NCBI RefSeq assembly: GCF_000253155.1
Contig: NC_015291.1
Span: 1,645,001 to 1,709,000 of the forward strand
DNA: 64,000 bases
DNA from: Streptococcus oralis Uo5
GTDB taxonomy: Bacteria; Bacillota; Bacilli; Lactobacillales; Streptococcaceae
Direction: 5' to 3'
The notes beneath the pieces were generated by a model. That model saw only the letters and a list, made by a program, of their open reading frames with translations, was not told the DNA's origin and did not search any database. The stretch's first letter is position 1; each line of letters opens with the position of its first letter. This document shows positions 20,071-28,569 of this stretch, one piece after another. Both the position numbers and the translations under genes were made by a program.

Positions 20071-21738
20071 TTATTCCACACTGAAAAGATATGGATATAC
20101 GGGTTGTTGACCTTGGTGAATCTCTACTTCAACATCTTCAAATTCTTCTGCGATTTCTTGGGCAATTTCATTGGCAAGTTCTTCGCTTCCGTCTTCACCG
20201 ACATAGAAAGTCACGATTTCACTGTCTTCGTCCAACATATGTTTCAAAGTTTCAGTCAAGGTTTGGTGCATATCAGGGTTTGACACGAGGATTTTCCCAT
20301 CTACCATACCAAGATTATCATTTTCATGAATTGTTAATCCATCGATAGTTGTATCACGAACGGCTGTTGTTACACTACCGCTGATAACATCACCAAGGGC
20401 TGCAGTCATGCGTTCTTTGTTTTCTTCGATTGATTTGCTTGGGTCAAAGGCAAGAAGGCTGGTCAACCCTTGAGGAATTGTACGCGCTTCTACCACAACA
20501 GCAGGTTGTTCAAGCACTTCAGCCGCAGACTGAGCTGCCATAAAGATATTTTTGTTGTTTGGCAAGAAGATAATGTTGCGAGCATTGACCTGTTCAACAG
20601 CCTTGATAAAGTCTTCTGTTGAAGGGTTCATCGTCTGACCACCTTCGATAACATAATCCACACCTTGGGCACGGAAGATATCTGCTAAACCTTGACCAGC
20701 TACTACTGCGATAAGAGCATACTCTTTTGTTTCAGCAGGCTTGCTTCCTTGAGTTGCTTCTTTTTCAACTTGCGCCTCGTGTTGGTTACGCATGTTGTCC
20801 ACTTTTACCTTGATCAAGCTACCATATTTGAGACCTTCTTGCATGACAAGACCTGGATCTTCTGTATGGACGTGAACTTTGACGATTTCATCATCGTTGA
20901 CAACAAGTAGAGAATCACCTAAGTCATTCAAGTAGTTACGGAATTCATCGTAGTCAAAGTCCTTAGAATAAGTTGGACCTTGTTTGAGGGCTACCATGAT
21001 CTCTGTACAGTAACCAAAGGTAATGTCCTCAGTTGCCACATGCCCTGCTACAGACTTGTGGTGCTCTGCATTGATCATTTCACTCATGTTAGCAGGAGTC
21101 GCTACAAAGTCTTCAGAAGCACTGTATTCACCAGTAAGAGCTGAAAGGAATCCTTCATAGATAAAGACCAAACCTTGACCACCTGAGTCTACCACACCAA
21201 CTTCCTTAAGGACTGGAAGCATTTCTGGTGTCTTAGCCAAAGCTGCTTTCGCGCCTTCCAAGGCTGCACGCATAACCTCAACGGCATCATCGGTCTGCTC
21301 TGCTTTTTTCTTAGCACCGATGGCAGCGCCACGTGATACAGTCAAAATTGTTCCTTCAACTGGTTTCATAACCGCTTTATAAGCTACTTCGACACCGGAT
21401 TGGAAGGCAAGAGCCAAGTCTTGACCTGTTAATTCATCTTTTTCCTTGATAGCCTGAGAGAAGCCACGGAAGAGCTGAGAAGTGATAACCCCTGAGTTCC
21501 CACGCGCACCCATCAAGAGCCCTTTAGCAAGAATGCTCGCTACTTCTCCAACTGTAGAAGCAGGCTTGTCTGCTACTTCTTTCGCACCATTTTCAATGGT
21601 CATTCCCATGTTTGTCCCAGTATCTCCATCTGGAACTGGAAAGACGTTCAATGAATTGACATATTCTGCTTGCTTATTCAAACGAGTTGATGCAGCTTGC
21701 ACCATCTCTTGGAATAAACTGGTAGTAATTTTTGACAC
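20071..21738 (-). CDS. fakA: DAK2-domain fatty-acid kinase FakA-like (YloV)
   Basis: 555 residues. The N-terminal DhaL nucleotide-binding domain has the Mg-chelating aspartates D37 and D39 in NVFPVPDGDTGTNMGMT. A middle domain and the C-terminal DegV-partner domain (HVHTEDPGLVMQEGLKYG, FYVGEDGSEELANEI) follow. FakA phosphorylates fatty acids presented by DegV/FakB proteins so that exogenous fatty acids enter phospholipids. No FakB gene is in the window. It lies 2 bp downstream of the gls24-like gene. Confidence 0.93.
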   Translation of the reverse strand: MSKITTSLFQEMVQAASTRLNKQAEYVNSLNVFPVPDGDTGTNMGMTIENGAKEVADKPASTVGEVASILAKGLLMGARGNSGVITSQLFRGFSQAIKEKDELTGQDLALAFQSGVEVAYKAVMKPVEGTILTVSRGAAIGAKKKAEQTDDAVEVMRAALEGAKAALAKTPEMLPVLKEVGVVDSGGQGLVFIYEGFLSALTGEYSASEDFVATPANMSEMINAEHHKSVAGHVATEDITFGYCTEIMVALKQGPTYSKDFDYDEFRNYLNDLGDSLLVVNDDEIVKVHVHTEDPGLVMQEGLKYGSLIKVKVDNMRNQHEAQVEKEATQGSKPAETKEYALIAVVAGQGLADIFRAQGVDYVIEGGQTMNPSTEDFIKAVEQVNARNIIFLPNNKNIFMAAQSAAEVLEQPAVVVEARTIPQGLTSLLAFDPSKSIEENKERMTAALGDVISGSVTTAVRDTTIDGLTIHENDNLGMVDGKILVSNPDMHQTLTETLKHMLDEDSEIVTFYVGEDGSEELANEIAQEIAEEFEDVEVEIHQGQQPVYPYLFSVE

Positions 21739-21740
21739 GA

Positions 21741-22106
21741 TTATTCTCCTACAACTTTGATATTTTGAATGTAGACATTCACAGTCTGAGCAGTAATTCC
21801 TAGTTGATTTTCTAAACTAAAACGAACACGCTCTTGAATGTTTTTTGACACTTCGCTTATCTTTACTCCGTAGCTCAATACGGTATAAACATCAACTGCA
21901 ATGCTACCATCCTCGGCTGCCTTCACGACAACACCCTTAGAATAATTTTCCTTACCAAGAAGGGCTTGGAAATTGTCTTTAAGGGCATTTTTACTAGCCA
22001 TACCGACCACACCAAAAATCTCAGTTGCGGCACCACCTACTACGGTTGCAATCACTTCATCTGTCAGTTCGATTTGACCATCTTTTGTATTAATTTTTAC
22101 AGTCAT
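21741..22106 (-). CDS. Asp23/Gls24 family envelope protein (YloU-like)
   Basis: 121 residues matching the short YloU subfamily: TKDGQIELTDEVIATVVGGA at the start, and GVKISEVSKNIQERVRFSLE near the C-terminus. Members are abundant stress- or membrane-associated proteins. It is nearly always directly upstream of the DhaL kinase gene in Firmicutes, as here, implying a linked envelope/lipid role. Confidence 0.93.
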   Translation of the reverse strand: MTVKINTKDGQIELTDEVIATVVGGAATEIFGVVGMASKNALKDNFQALLGKENYSKGVVVKAAEDGSIAVDVYTVLSYGVKISEVSKNIQERVRFSLENQLGITAQTVNVYIQNIKVVGE

Positions 22107-22134
22107 TTTTTTTACCTCAACTAGTTGATACTCT

Positions 22135-22163
22135 ATTTTATCATATTTCAGCCCAAGTGTAAA
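22135..22163 (-). promoter_or_regulatory. Promoter of gls24-like/fakA operon
   Basis: Minus strand TTTACA (22158-22163), a 17-bp spacer, TAAAAT (22135-22140) with TG one base upstream (extended -10). Confidence 0.75.
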
Positions 22164-22228
22164 AGCAGAATGCTGTATCGGCGGATATTTACTCTATTTT
22201 TCAAATGGTTTTATCCTTAGAGCAAAAG

Positions 22229-22250
22229 AAAAAGACCAGTTAGGTCTTTT
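22229..22250 (-). terminator. Terminator of rpmB
   Basis: AAAGACC / GGTCTTT stem followed on the minus strand by TTTTCTTTT, directly after rpmB. Confidence 0.85.
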
Positions 22251-22258
22251 CATTTTTA

Positions 22259-22447
22259 TTAAACGCGTTCAACTTTACCTGATTTCAAAGCACGAGCTGA
22301 AGCCCAAACTTTTTTAGGTTTACCATCGATAAGAACAGTAACTTTTTGAAGGTTTGGTTTTACGGCACGTTTTGTTTGGTTCATCGCGTGTGAACGGTTG
22401 TTTCCTGATACAGTCTTACGACCTGTAAAGTAACATACTTTAGCCAT
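22259..22447 (-). CDS. rpmB: 50S ribosomal protein L28
   Basis: 62 residues of the standard L28 length. [20 protein letters not shown] carries the N-terminal zinc-ribbon-like region reduced to one Cys (the cysteine-poor form). The C-terminal [15 protein letters not shown] is typical. It is monocistronic with its own promoter and terminator. Confidence 0.97.
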   Translation of the reverse strand: MAKVCYFTGRKTVSGNNRSHAMNQTKRAVKPNLQKVTVLIDGKPKKVWASARALKSGKVERV

Positions 22448-22505
22448 TGTGTTTTCCTCCTATTAGATCTAATATAGCGGATGTGCTAGCACCACATACC
22501 GTACT

Positions 22506-22534
22506 ATGTTATCACACTTTCTTGAATTTATCAA
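22506..22534 (-). promoter_or_regulatory. Promoter of rpmB
   Basis: Minus strand TTGATA (22529-22534), 17-bp spacer, TAACAT (22506-22511). The short leader contains a TGCTAGCA-centred hairpin (about 22483-22500). Confidence 0.75.
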
Positions 22535-22551
22535 GGGCCTAAACTATTTTT

Positions 22552-23226
22552 TTATTTAACGTAAACAACTCCAAGTTTACCAAAAGCAACTTCCCCACGG
22601 ATAATCAAGGTTTTGTTTGTTGGCGCTACAGGAGAATCTGCCTTAGCTGCACCAAAGGAGGTTTCTACTTTCAAATCGACACGCCAGTGTTGCGGAACAT
22701 AGACTGTTGCATTACCAAAAGCCACTTCGATATTCAGAGTTGCAAAATCACCTAGCATCTCTGCATTATCATAGTAGATTTTAGCATCCCCAAAAGCGAC
22801 TTCCACTTGGTCATCTACGAGATCTTGATCTTGCTTATAGAAGGTCCCGCTACCAAAAGCGACTTCCTTATCCGTGACGACTGTTTTTTTCCCATTGTAC
22901 CACCATTTTTTTTCATTCCAAAACTTACTTGAATGCGTCAGATAACCAACACCTAGCACTGCTAAGATACTAGCCCAAAACAAAGACTGGTTTGGAATAG
23001 GAAAAATGTTATAAAAATGATTCGCAATCATTAAGGCTACTAGAGCGGTAAAAACTGCTGAAGTTAGATGACGACGAAGCAAAGCTTCAACTGATTGGTA
23101 AGCAAAAAAGGCGATACCAATCAAAGGCCATATTTTACCATCCAAAGAAGGAATTCCAAAATTCCCTTGCAGCAAGATCCAAGCTGCTAAAACCAATAAA
23201 ACAATACCAAATGCTTTCTTTTTCAT
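22552..23226 (-). CDS. LiaF-like membrane protein (cell-wall-active antibiotic response domain)
   Basis: 224 residues. Four N-terminal membrane helices (to about residue 97) are followed by a C-terminal beta-helix-like domain with repeated VAFG steps (KEVAFGSGTF, VEVAFGDAKIY, IEVAFGNATVYV, GEVAFGKLGVVYV). That domain is the LiaF/DUF2154 type. In LiaFSR systems it restrains a histidine kinase. Here the partner is a LytTR regulator 5 bp upstream, so it may restrain that regulator at the membrane (inference). Confidence 0.88.
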   Translation of the reverse strand: MKKKAFGIVLLVLAAWILLQGNFGIPSLDGKIWPLIGIAFFAYQSVEALLRRHLTSAVFTALVALMIANHFYNIFPIPNQSLFWASILAVLGVGYLTHSSKFWNEKKWWYNGKKTVVTDKEVAFGSGTFYKQDQDLVDDQVEVAFGDAKIYYDNAEMLGDFATLNIEVAFGNATVYVPQHWRVDLKVETSFGAAKADSPVAPTNKTLIIRGEVAFGKLGVVYVK

Positions 23227-23231
23227 ATTTT

Positions 23232-23678
23232 TTACCTCATGTTTCTTAGATTTTCTTTTAGGAGGGATTGGTAATGCCGTGAGACATGAACCTCCTTGTG
23301 CGTCTGATAAAAGGAAATGGTGCCCGTTCCTGAAAAGGACTTGTCCACTGAGTAAATCTGACGGATGTTTGCGATAGTTGACTTGGAAACTCGACTAAAA
23401 TAGCGAGGCAAGATAGACTCCAACTCATAAAGTTTGAGACGAACTTCATAGGCTTCCTTCTGGTTATGAGCGTAGATCTTGCTCCCTTCAGTTTCAAAGA
23501 AGAGAATTTCTGACAGGTCTAGATAATATTCACCTGTCCCCTTGTAAAAAGTCAACCTCGGAGCCTTTGACTCTTGCAAAAGTCGTTGTAAGTCTGCAAT
23601 TTCATCTGTCAAAGCAGGGGTCTTGATGACAATTTCAGTCTCATCTAAATTGCCGTCAATCTCAATTCGTAACTTCAT
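23232..23678 (-). CDS. LytTR-domain transcriptional regulator
   Basis: 148 residues. A short N-terminal region is followed by a LytTR DNA-binding domain (about 50-147: LDLSEILFFETEGSKIYAHN, then YFSRVSKSTIANIRQIYSVD). There is no receiver domain, so it is not a classical response regulator. The start at 23678 is chosen for spacing to AAAGGAG; a GTG one codon upstream is possible. It is paired with the LiaF-like protein, a layout known in other lactic acid bacteria. Confidence 0.9.
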   Translation of the reverse strand: MKLRIEIDGNLDETEIVIKTPALTDEIADLQRLLQESKAPRLTFYKGTGEYYLDLSEILFFETEGSKIYAHNQKEAYEVRLKLYELESILPRYFSRVSKSTIANIRQIYSVDKSFSGTGTISFYQTHKEVHVSRHYQSLLKENLRNMR

Positions 23679-23791
23679 CACATCTCCTTTCTGACTCTAC
23701 TATATCAAAGCTAAGTTAGGAATACAAGGGCAAAAAAGCAAGTGGTCATTTTGAAGCAGTAAGTGGTTGTAGGACTAGCTTAACTTACATG

Positions 23792-24295
23792 TCAGAATAG
23801 GAAGAAAAGGAGCCCCCACATGAGACCACAAGCATAGCCAGCGATGACATCCTTGGGATAATGAACACCCCCTAAAACCCTCACCAATCCCAGCAAAGCT
23901 GAAAAGAGCAAGCATGCTAAGCCAACAGGTAGACTAGCATGCAGACAGGCCATGGAAATGATAGTTGCCGAAAAGACATGGCGACTGGGCATCGACTGTC
24001 CCGAGCTATCTTTTTCAAGCAGGGGACAGATATCCCAAGTTTCATAAGGTCGCGGGTGGTTGATTTTCTTACGAAAAAGAGACAAAATCACAAAACCTGA
24101 TGCAGGGATAAGCACATAAACCCCAACTTGCTGACCCAATCCTAGTTGCAGGTAAGTGGTGACTAGCAAGATCAGATAGACCAGGGGCATGGCGACTGTC
24201 ATCAAACAATTGAAACTGCGTAATAGAAATAAAAGGGTGGGATGGCTAGTTAGTTTGGAGCTAAGGTTGCTATACCATTCTTGATAATTTTTCAT
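23792..24295 (-). CDS. PAP2-family membrane phosphatase
   Basis: 167 residues with about five membrane helices and the three-part acid-phosphatase signature: KKINHPRP, PSRHVFSA and RVLGGVHYPKDVIAGY. Likely substrates are lipid phosphates such as undecaprenyl pyrophosphate or phosphatidate. It is transcribed alone, with no obvious operon partners. Confidence 0.92.
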   Translation of the reverse strand: MKNYQEWYSNLSSKLTSHPTLLFLLRSFNCLMTVAMPLVYLILLVTTYLQLGLGQQVGVYVLIPASGFVILSLFRKKINHPRPYETWDICPLLEKDSSGQSMPSRHVFSATIISMACLHASLPVGLACLLFSALLGLVRVLGGVHYPKDVIAGYACGLMWGLLFFLF

Positions 24296-24361
24296 GTATT
24301 CTTCTCATTATCACTTTATTTTTACCTCTAGGTGAGGCGCTTGTCTTCTAGTATAGTGCAG

Positions 24362-24388
24362 AAAAAGAAGGCCGTCAAGCCTTCTTTT
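24362..24388 (-). terminator. Terminator of the ABC exporter operon
   Basis: Minus strand AAAGAAGGC (6-nt loop) GCCTTCTTT followed by TTC-rich sequence, after the second exporter gene. Confidence 0.85.
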
Positions 24389-24391
24389 GGT

Positions 24392-26152
24392 TTATTCTTC
24401 TGCATCATCTTCTGTAAATTGACTATTATAGAGATCCGCATAGAAACCACCTTGAGCCATTAGTTCTTCATGATTGCCTTGTTCGATGATATTTCCATCT
24501 TTCATGACCAAGATCAAGTCGGCATTACGAATCGTTGACAAGCGGTGAGCGATGACAAAGGAAGTTCTACCCTCCATCAAACGGTCCATGGCTTTTTGAA
24601 TCAACTCCTCTGTACGTGTGTCGACTGAGGATGTCGCTTCATCCAAAATCAAGAGCGGTGCATCTTTTAGAAGGGCACGAGCAATGGTCAAGAGCTGTTT
24701 CTGTCCAACAGACAAGGTCACGGTGTCATCCAAAACAGTGTCGTAACCATCTGGCAAGGTCATGATAAAGTGGTGGATTCCCACAGCCTTGCTGGCTTCC
24801 ATCATCCGCTCATCACTGATGTCTGTCTGATTATAGATCAGGTTCTCTCGAATCGTTCCTTCAAAAAGCCAAGTGTCCTGCAAGACCATTGAGAAGGCAT
24901 CGTGCACTTCTGAACGCTTCATAGCCTTGGTATCCACACCATCGATGCGGATACTTCCCTTATCTATCTCATAGAACTTCATCAAAAGATTGACAATAGT
25001 TGTCTTACCAGCCCCAGTCGGTCCAACGATAGCGACTTTCTGACCTGCATGAGCAGTCGCAGAAAAGTCATGGATGATAGTGCGCTCTGGTGTATAGCCA
25101 AAGGACACATGATCAAAGACTACTTCCCCTTTCATGTTGCTCAATTGTCTTTCCTTATGAGATTCATCTTGCATCTCTGCTTCAGCCAAAAATTCTAATA
25201 CACGAGTCATGGCTGCACTCGCTTGTTGCAAGCTCGTAATCCCTTGGGCAATCTGTGACAGAGGTTGGGAGAAGGTCCGTACGTAAACCATAAAGGCTAC
25301 AATAATCCCTATTGTGATATGCCCTTCTAACGCCAGCGCAGCTCCAACGATGATGACTAATACATAACTAAAGTTCCCAACAAAAATCATGGCTGGCATC
25401 ATGATACCAGAGATAAATTGAGATTTCCAGATACTGTCATGCAAGTCTTGGTTTAAACCAGCAAATCTCGCTTTGGAGGTATCTACTGCGTTGTAGCTGG
25501 TCACTACATTATGGCCAGAGTACATCTCTTCCACATAACCATTGACGGCTGCTAGATTATTTTGTTGAGCTTTAAAATAACCCTGTGACTTGGCCATGAT
25601 TACGGAAACCGCCACAAAACCAACAAGGGTTGATACAACTGTTACCAATGCTAAAATCCAGTTCATCCCAAACATGGTCACCAAGACAGCAATCAACAAG
25701 AAACTAGCTGAAAGAACGGTCCCTAAACTTTGGTTGAGAGATTGCGCTGCCGTATCCACATCATTGGTCACGCGCGAAAGGGTGTCTCCTTGTGAATGGC
25801 GGTCAAAATAGCCAAGTGGCAAACGATTGATTTTTTCAGCGATTGCTGTCCGCAAGCGTTTTGAAAAATGCTGAATGCTCGTTGAAAAGATATAGGCCTG
25901 TGTATAATTAAGGATAGCTCCAAATACATAGAGAATCACTAAAAAGCTAGCAATGTTTGACACAGCTACCAAGTCGATTTCTGTAGCCAAGCCATCTGAA
26001 ATCAAGTTTGTAATTTCCTTAATCTTGGTTGGACCATAAACGGTAATGATACTTGAAATGACTGCAGCCACAACTGCTATTAGGAGAGGGAGTTGGAGGC
26101 CTGCCATATAAGGTTTGCACTGTTTCCAGACCGACACTTTTTTATTTTCCAT
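24392..26152 (-). CDS. ABC exporter half-transporter (second subunit)
   Basis: 586 residues from the ATG at 26152 (MENKKVSVWKQ), which has AAGGAGG upstream; the longer frame to 26188 has no ribosome site. A six-helix transmembrane domain (to about 320) is followed by a nucleotide-binding domain: Walker A GPTGAGKTT, signature LSVGQKQLL (degenerate LSGGQ), Walker B LLILDEATSSVD and H-loop IAHRLST. Heterodimeric drug exporters of PatAB/SatAB/LmrCD type have one degenerate ATP site, which fits. It overlaps the partner gene by 11 bp. Confidence 0.92.
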   Translation of the reverse strand: MENKKVSVWKQCKPYMAGLQLPLLIAVVAAVISSIITVYGPTKIKEITNLISDGLATEIDLVAVSNIASFLVILYVFGAILNYTQAYIFSTSIQHFSKRLRTAIAEKINRLPLGYFDRHSQGDTLSRVTNDVDTAAQSLNQSLGTVLSASFLLIAVLVTMFGMNWILALVTVVSTLVGFVAVSVIMAKSQGYFKAQQNNLAAVNGYVEEMYSGHNVVTSYNAVDTSKARFAGLNQDLHDSIWKSQFISGIMMPAMIFVGNFSYVLVIIVGAALALEGHITIGIIVAFMVYVRTFSQPLSQIAQGITSLQQASAAMTRVLEFLAEAEMQDESHKERQLSNMKGEVVFDHVSFGYTPERTIIHDFSATAHAGQKVAIVGPTGAGKTTIVNLLMKFYEIDKGSIRIDGVDTKAMKRSEVHDAFSMVLQDTWLFEGTIRENLIYNQTDISDERMMEASKAVGIHHFIMTLPDGYDTVLDDTVTLSVGQKQLLTIARALLKDAPLLILDEATSSVDTRTEELIQKAMDRLMEGRTSFVIAHRLSTIRNADLILVMKDGNIIEQGNHEELMAQGGFYADLYNSQFTEDDAEE

Positions 26153-27911
26153 GTTCCAATTCCTCCTTCGATAGTTGTGAGTAGGCAATTTCTTGGTAGA
26201 CTTCGTTGGTAGCTAGAAGTTCCTTGTGGGTGCCTTGTCCCACGACTTTACCTTGATCCAAAACTAAGATCAGGTCGGCGTCCATAATGGTAGAAATCCG
26301 TTGCGCTACGATGAGCTTGGTCATGGATTTTGTTTTCTCAGCTAGTTCTTGGCGTAGGACACGATCTGTCTTGTAGTCCAAGGCTGAGAAGGAATCATCA
26401 AAGATGAGAATCTCTGGTTTACGAGCCAAGGCACGCGCAATGGCCAAACGCTGTCTTTGACCTCCTGAGAAGTTGGTTCCACCTTGGGCCACTTCTGATT
26501 CAAGTCCTGCTTCCTTTTCCTCGATAAAGCTTTTAGACTGGGCCAATTCCAAGGCTTGCCACATAGCAGCTTCGCTTAGAGGAGTTTCTTTGCTCTTACC
26601 AAAGTCCAAGTTCCCCTTGACATCTCCAGAAAAGAGTACAGCTTTTTGTGGAATATAGCCGACCTTATTGCGCAAATCTTGCAAGTCATAATCTTGCACA
26701 TTAACTTCGTCCACTAGGATTTCTCCATCTGAAACGTCGTAAAAACGAGGCAAGAGGTTGACAAGCGTGGACTTACCTGATCCAGTCGATCCAATGAAGG
26801 CTACGGTTTGACCCGCTTCTGCTTTGAAAGTGACCTGTTCCACGACTGCTTCTGAATTTTTAGAGTAGCGGAAAGTCACATCACGGAATTCCACTTGTCC
26901 TTGAACTGAAGGATTCGCTGTCTGTGCATGACTAGGATTCTCAATAGAAGAATGCAGATCCAATACTTGATTGATACGTCCTGCCGAAACCAAGGTACGG
27001 GGAAGAACGATAAAGAGTGCTCCCATGAGCAGGAAGCCCATCACGACCTGCATAGCATAGGACATGAAGACCACCATATCACTAAAGAGTGGCAAACGTT
27101 CTGCCAAACTTGCGTCGTTGATGATATAGGCACCAATCCAGTAAATAGCTAAGGTCAAACCACTGGAAATTGCCATCATAATCGGGTTCATAATCGCCAT
27201 CAATCGATTGACAAAGAGATTGAGACGCGTCACTTCATCATTGGCTGCTTCAAATTTCTCATCTTGGTAATCCTCAGCATTATAAGCACGAACAACCCGA
27301 ATCCCTGTCAAGCTTTCACGAGTGATGCTATTGAGTTTATCTGTCAATTTTTGGATGACAGATTGTTTTGGAAAGGCCAGAGTCATGAGAACGGTGGTCA
27401 TCAAGACATTCACAATAACAGCCACAACGACTGCCCAGAGCCAGTATTCGGACTTACCAAGGATTTTTCCAATAGCCCAGATTGCCATGATTGGCCCACG
27501 AGTAACCACTTGCAAGCCCATGGTAAAGAGCATCTGTACCTGTGTGATATCATTGGTCGTCCGAGTCAAAAGACTTGGGATTGAAAAGCGTTTGATTTCT
27601 GTCTGTGAAAAATCTAAAACCTGATGAAATACATCTCTACGTAGATGGGTTGTATAGGAGGCTGCAACGCGAGCAGCAAAGAAACCAACCATAACAGATG
27701 AAAAGAAAGCCAATAAAGACAATCCAATCATCTTCGCAGCTGGTGACCAGAGTTCACCCAACTGCGTTCCAGACGTTCCCAGTAATTCTGTAATTTGCGA
27801 AATATAAGTCGGCACCTCTAACTCGAGATAGACCGAGAAACAAGTGAACAGAATCGTAAGGACAATCATTCCCCACTCTTTTCCTGTAATACGTTTAGCG
27901 AGTTTCTTCAT
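26142..27911 (-). CDS. ABC exporter half-transporter (first subunit)
   Basis: 589 residues. Transmembrane domain to about 330, then Walker A GSTGSGKST, canonical signature FSGGQRQRLAIARAL, and Walker B EILIFDDSFSALD with Asp replacing the usual catalytic Glu. That Glu-to-Asp change marks the non-catalytic site of heterodimeric exporters. It overlaps MarR (17 bp) upstream and its partner (11 bp) downstream, forming a regulator-exporter operon. Substrates are probably hydrophobic drugs or toxic lipids (family inference). Confidence 0.92.
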   Translation of the reverse strand: MKKLAKRITGKEWGMIVLTILFTCFSVYLELEVPTYISQITELLGTSGTQLGELWSPAAKMIGLSLLAFFSSVMVGFFAARVAASYTTHLRRDVFHQVLDFSQTEIKRFSIPSLLTRTTNDITQVQMLFTMGLQVVTRGPIMAIWAIGKILGKSEYWLWAVVVAVIVNVLMTTVLMTLAFPKQSVIQKLTDKLNSITRESLTGIRVVRAYNAEDYQDEKFEAANDEVTRLNLFVNRLMAIMNPIMMAISSGLTLAIYWIGAYIINDASLAERLPLFSDMVVFMSYAMQVVMGFLLMGALFIVLPRTLVSAGRINQVLDLHSSIENPSHAQTANPSVQGQVEFRDVTFRYSKNSEAVVEQVTFKAEAGQTVAFIGSTGSGKSTLVNLLPRFYDVSDGEILVDEVNVQDYDLQDLRNKVGYIPQKAVLFSGDVKGNLDFGKSKETPLSEAAMWQALELAQSKSFIEEKEAGLESEVAQGGTNFSGGQRQRLAIARALARKPEILIFDDSFSALDYKTDRVLRQELAEKTKSMTKLIVAQRISTIMDADLILVLDQGKVVGQGTHKELLATNEVYQEIAYSQLSKEELEHGK

Positions 27912-28356
27912 TCTCTCCTCCTATCTTCTCAACATTTTCTTGCAATTGCTCGAGTACCTTTTCAAAGATTGCCAAGTCTGACTTTGAAACACCCTCTAGC
28001 AGGCTCTGATCAATCCGATCAAAAAAAGCCTTAACTTCTTGCATCTGCGAACGCGATTTATCCGTCAGGCGAACAAATTTTGCCCGCTTATCGCTCGGAC
28101 TCGCCTCTAACTCGACCAAACCATTTTGCACCATGCGCTTGACTAAATTACTCGCAACAGATTTGGTAATATTGAGTTCCTGCTCGATATCCTTAATCAG
28201 GACCAGTTCCTCTTTTTGTTCACAATGATCTAAAAAACGCAGAACCTGCCCTTGCGGTCCACCCATAAATTCAATGCCACATCGCTTGGCTTCTTTCTGT
28301 ACCATCAGATGAACCTGGTGTCCAAAACGTTTGAACATTAACATCGGCTTGTCCAT
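27895..28356 (-). CDS. MarR-family transcriptional regulator
   Basis: 153 residues with a winged helix-turn-helix (about 47-110; IEQELNITKSVASNLVKRMV, then the DKRAKFVRLTDKSR wing). First gene of the exporter operon. Three copies of AGAACTAT-type sites surround its promoter, predicting autorepression released by a ligand exported by the linked transporter. The layout matches SatR-SatAB in S. suis. Confidence 0.93.
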   Translation of the reverse strand: MDKPMLMFKRFGHQVHLMVQKEAKRCGIEFMGGPQGQVLRFLDHCEQKEELVLIKDIEQELNITKSVASNLVKRMVQNGLVELEASPSDKRAKFVRLTDKSRSQMQEVKAFFDRIDQSLLEGVSKSDLAIFEKVLEQLQENVEKIGGENEETR

Positions 28357-28380
28357 GATTGCTCCTTTCTCATGATGAAT

Positions 28381-28400
28381 ATAGTTCTCACAAGAACTAT
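28381..28400. promoter_or_regulatory. MarR operator, palindromic copy
   Basis: ATAGTTCTCACAAGAACTAT: perfect 8-bp arms around 4 bp, located between the presumed start site and the MarR gene. Confidence 0.75.
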
Positions 28401-28403
28401 TTA

Positions 28404-28476
28404 AGTTTCAATGAGAACTATTTTATCATTTTCAGAGAATATGTCAAGAAAAAAGTTTCCAAGAGAACTATTTTAG
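28404..28476. promoter_or_regulatory. Two direct-repeat operator copies across the MarR promoter
   Basis: A unit AAGTTTC-N-A-N-GAGAACTATTTTA occurs at 28404-28426 and 28454-28476, exactly 50 bp apart. The first overlaps the MarR -10; the second lies between the divergent promoters. Confidence 0.7.
28420..28447 (-). promoter_or_regulatory. Promoter of marR-ABC-ABC operon
   Basis: Minus strand TTGACA (28442-28447), a 16-bp spacer, TAAAAT (28420-28425) with TG one base upstream (extended -10). Confidence 0.8.
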
Positions 28477-28482
28477 TTTAAA

Positions 28483-28511
28483 TTGACATTAGGCAATATT
28501 TTTTCTATAAT
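28483..28511 (+). promoter_or_regulatory. Divergent promoter of the DUF membrane protein
   Basis: TTGACA (28483-28488), 17 bp, TATAAT (28506-28511): consensus sigma-A promoter 12 bp from the nearest MarR-like site. Confidence 0.88.
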
Positions 28512-28569
28512 AAGCACTAACTACTGTGGATAGAAATTCATTCACTCGATGAAGGGAGAAAGTTTTCAA

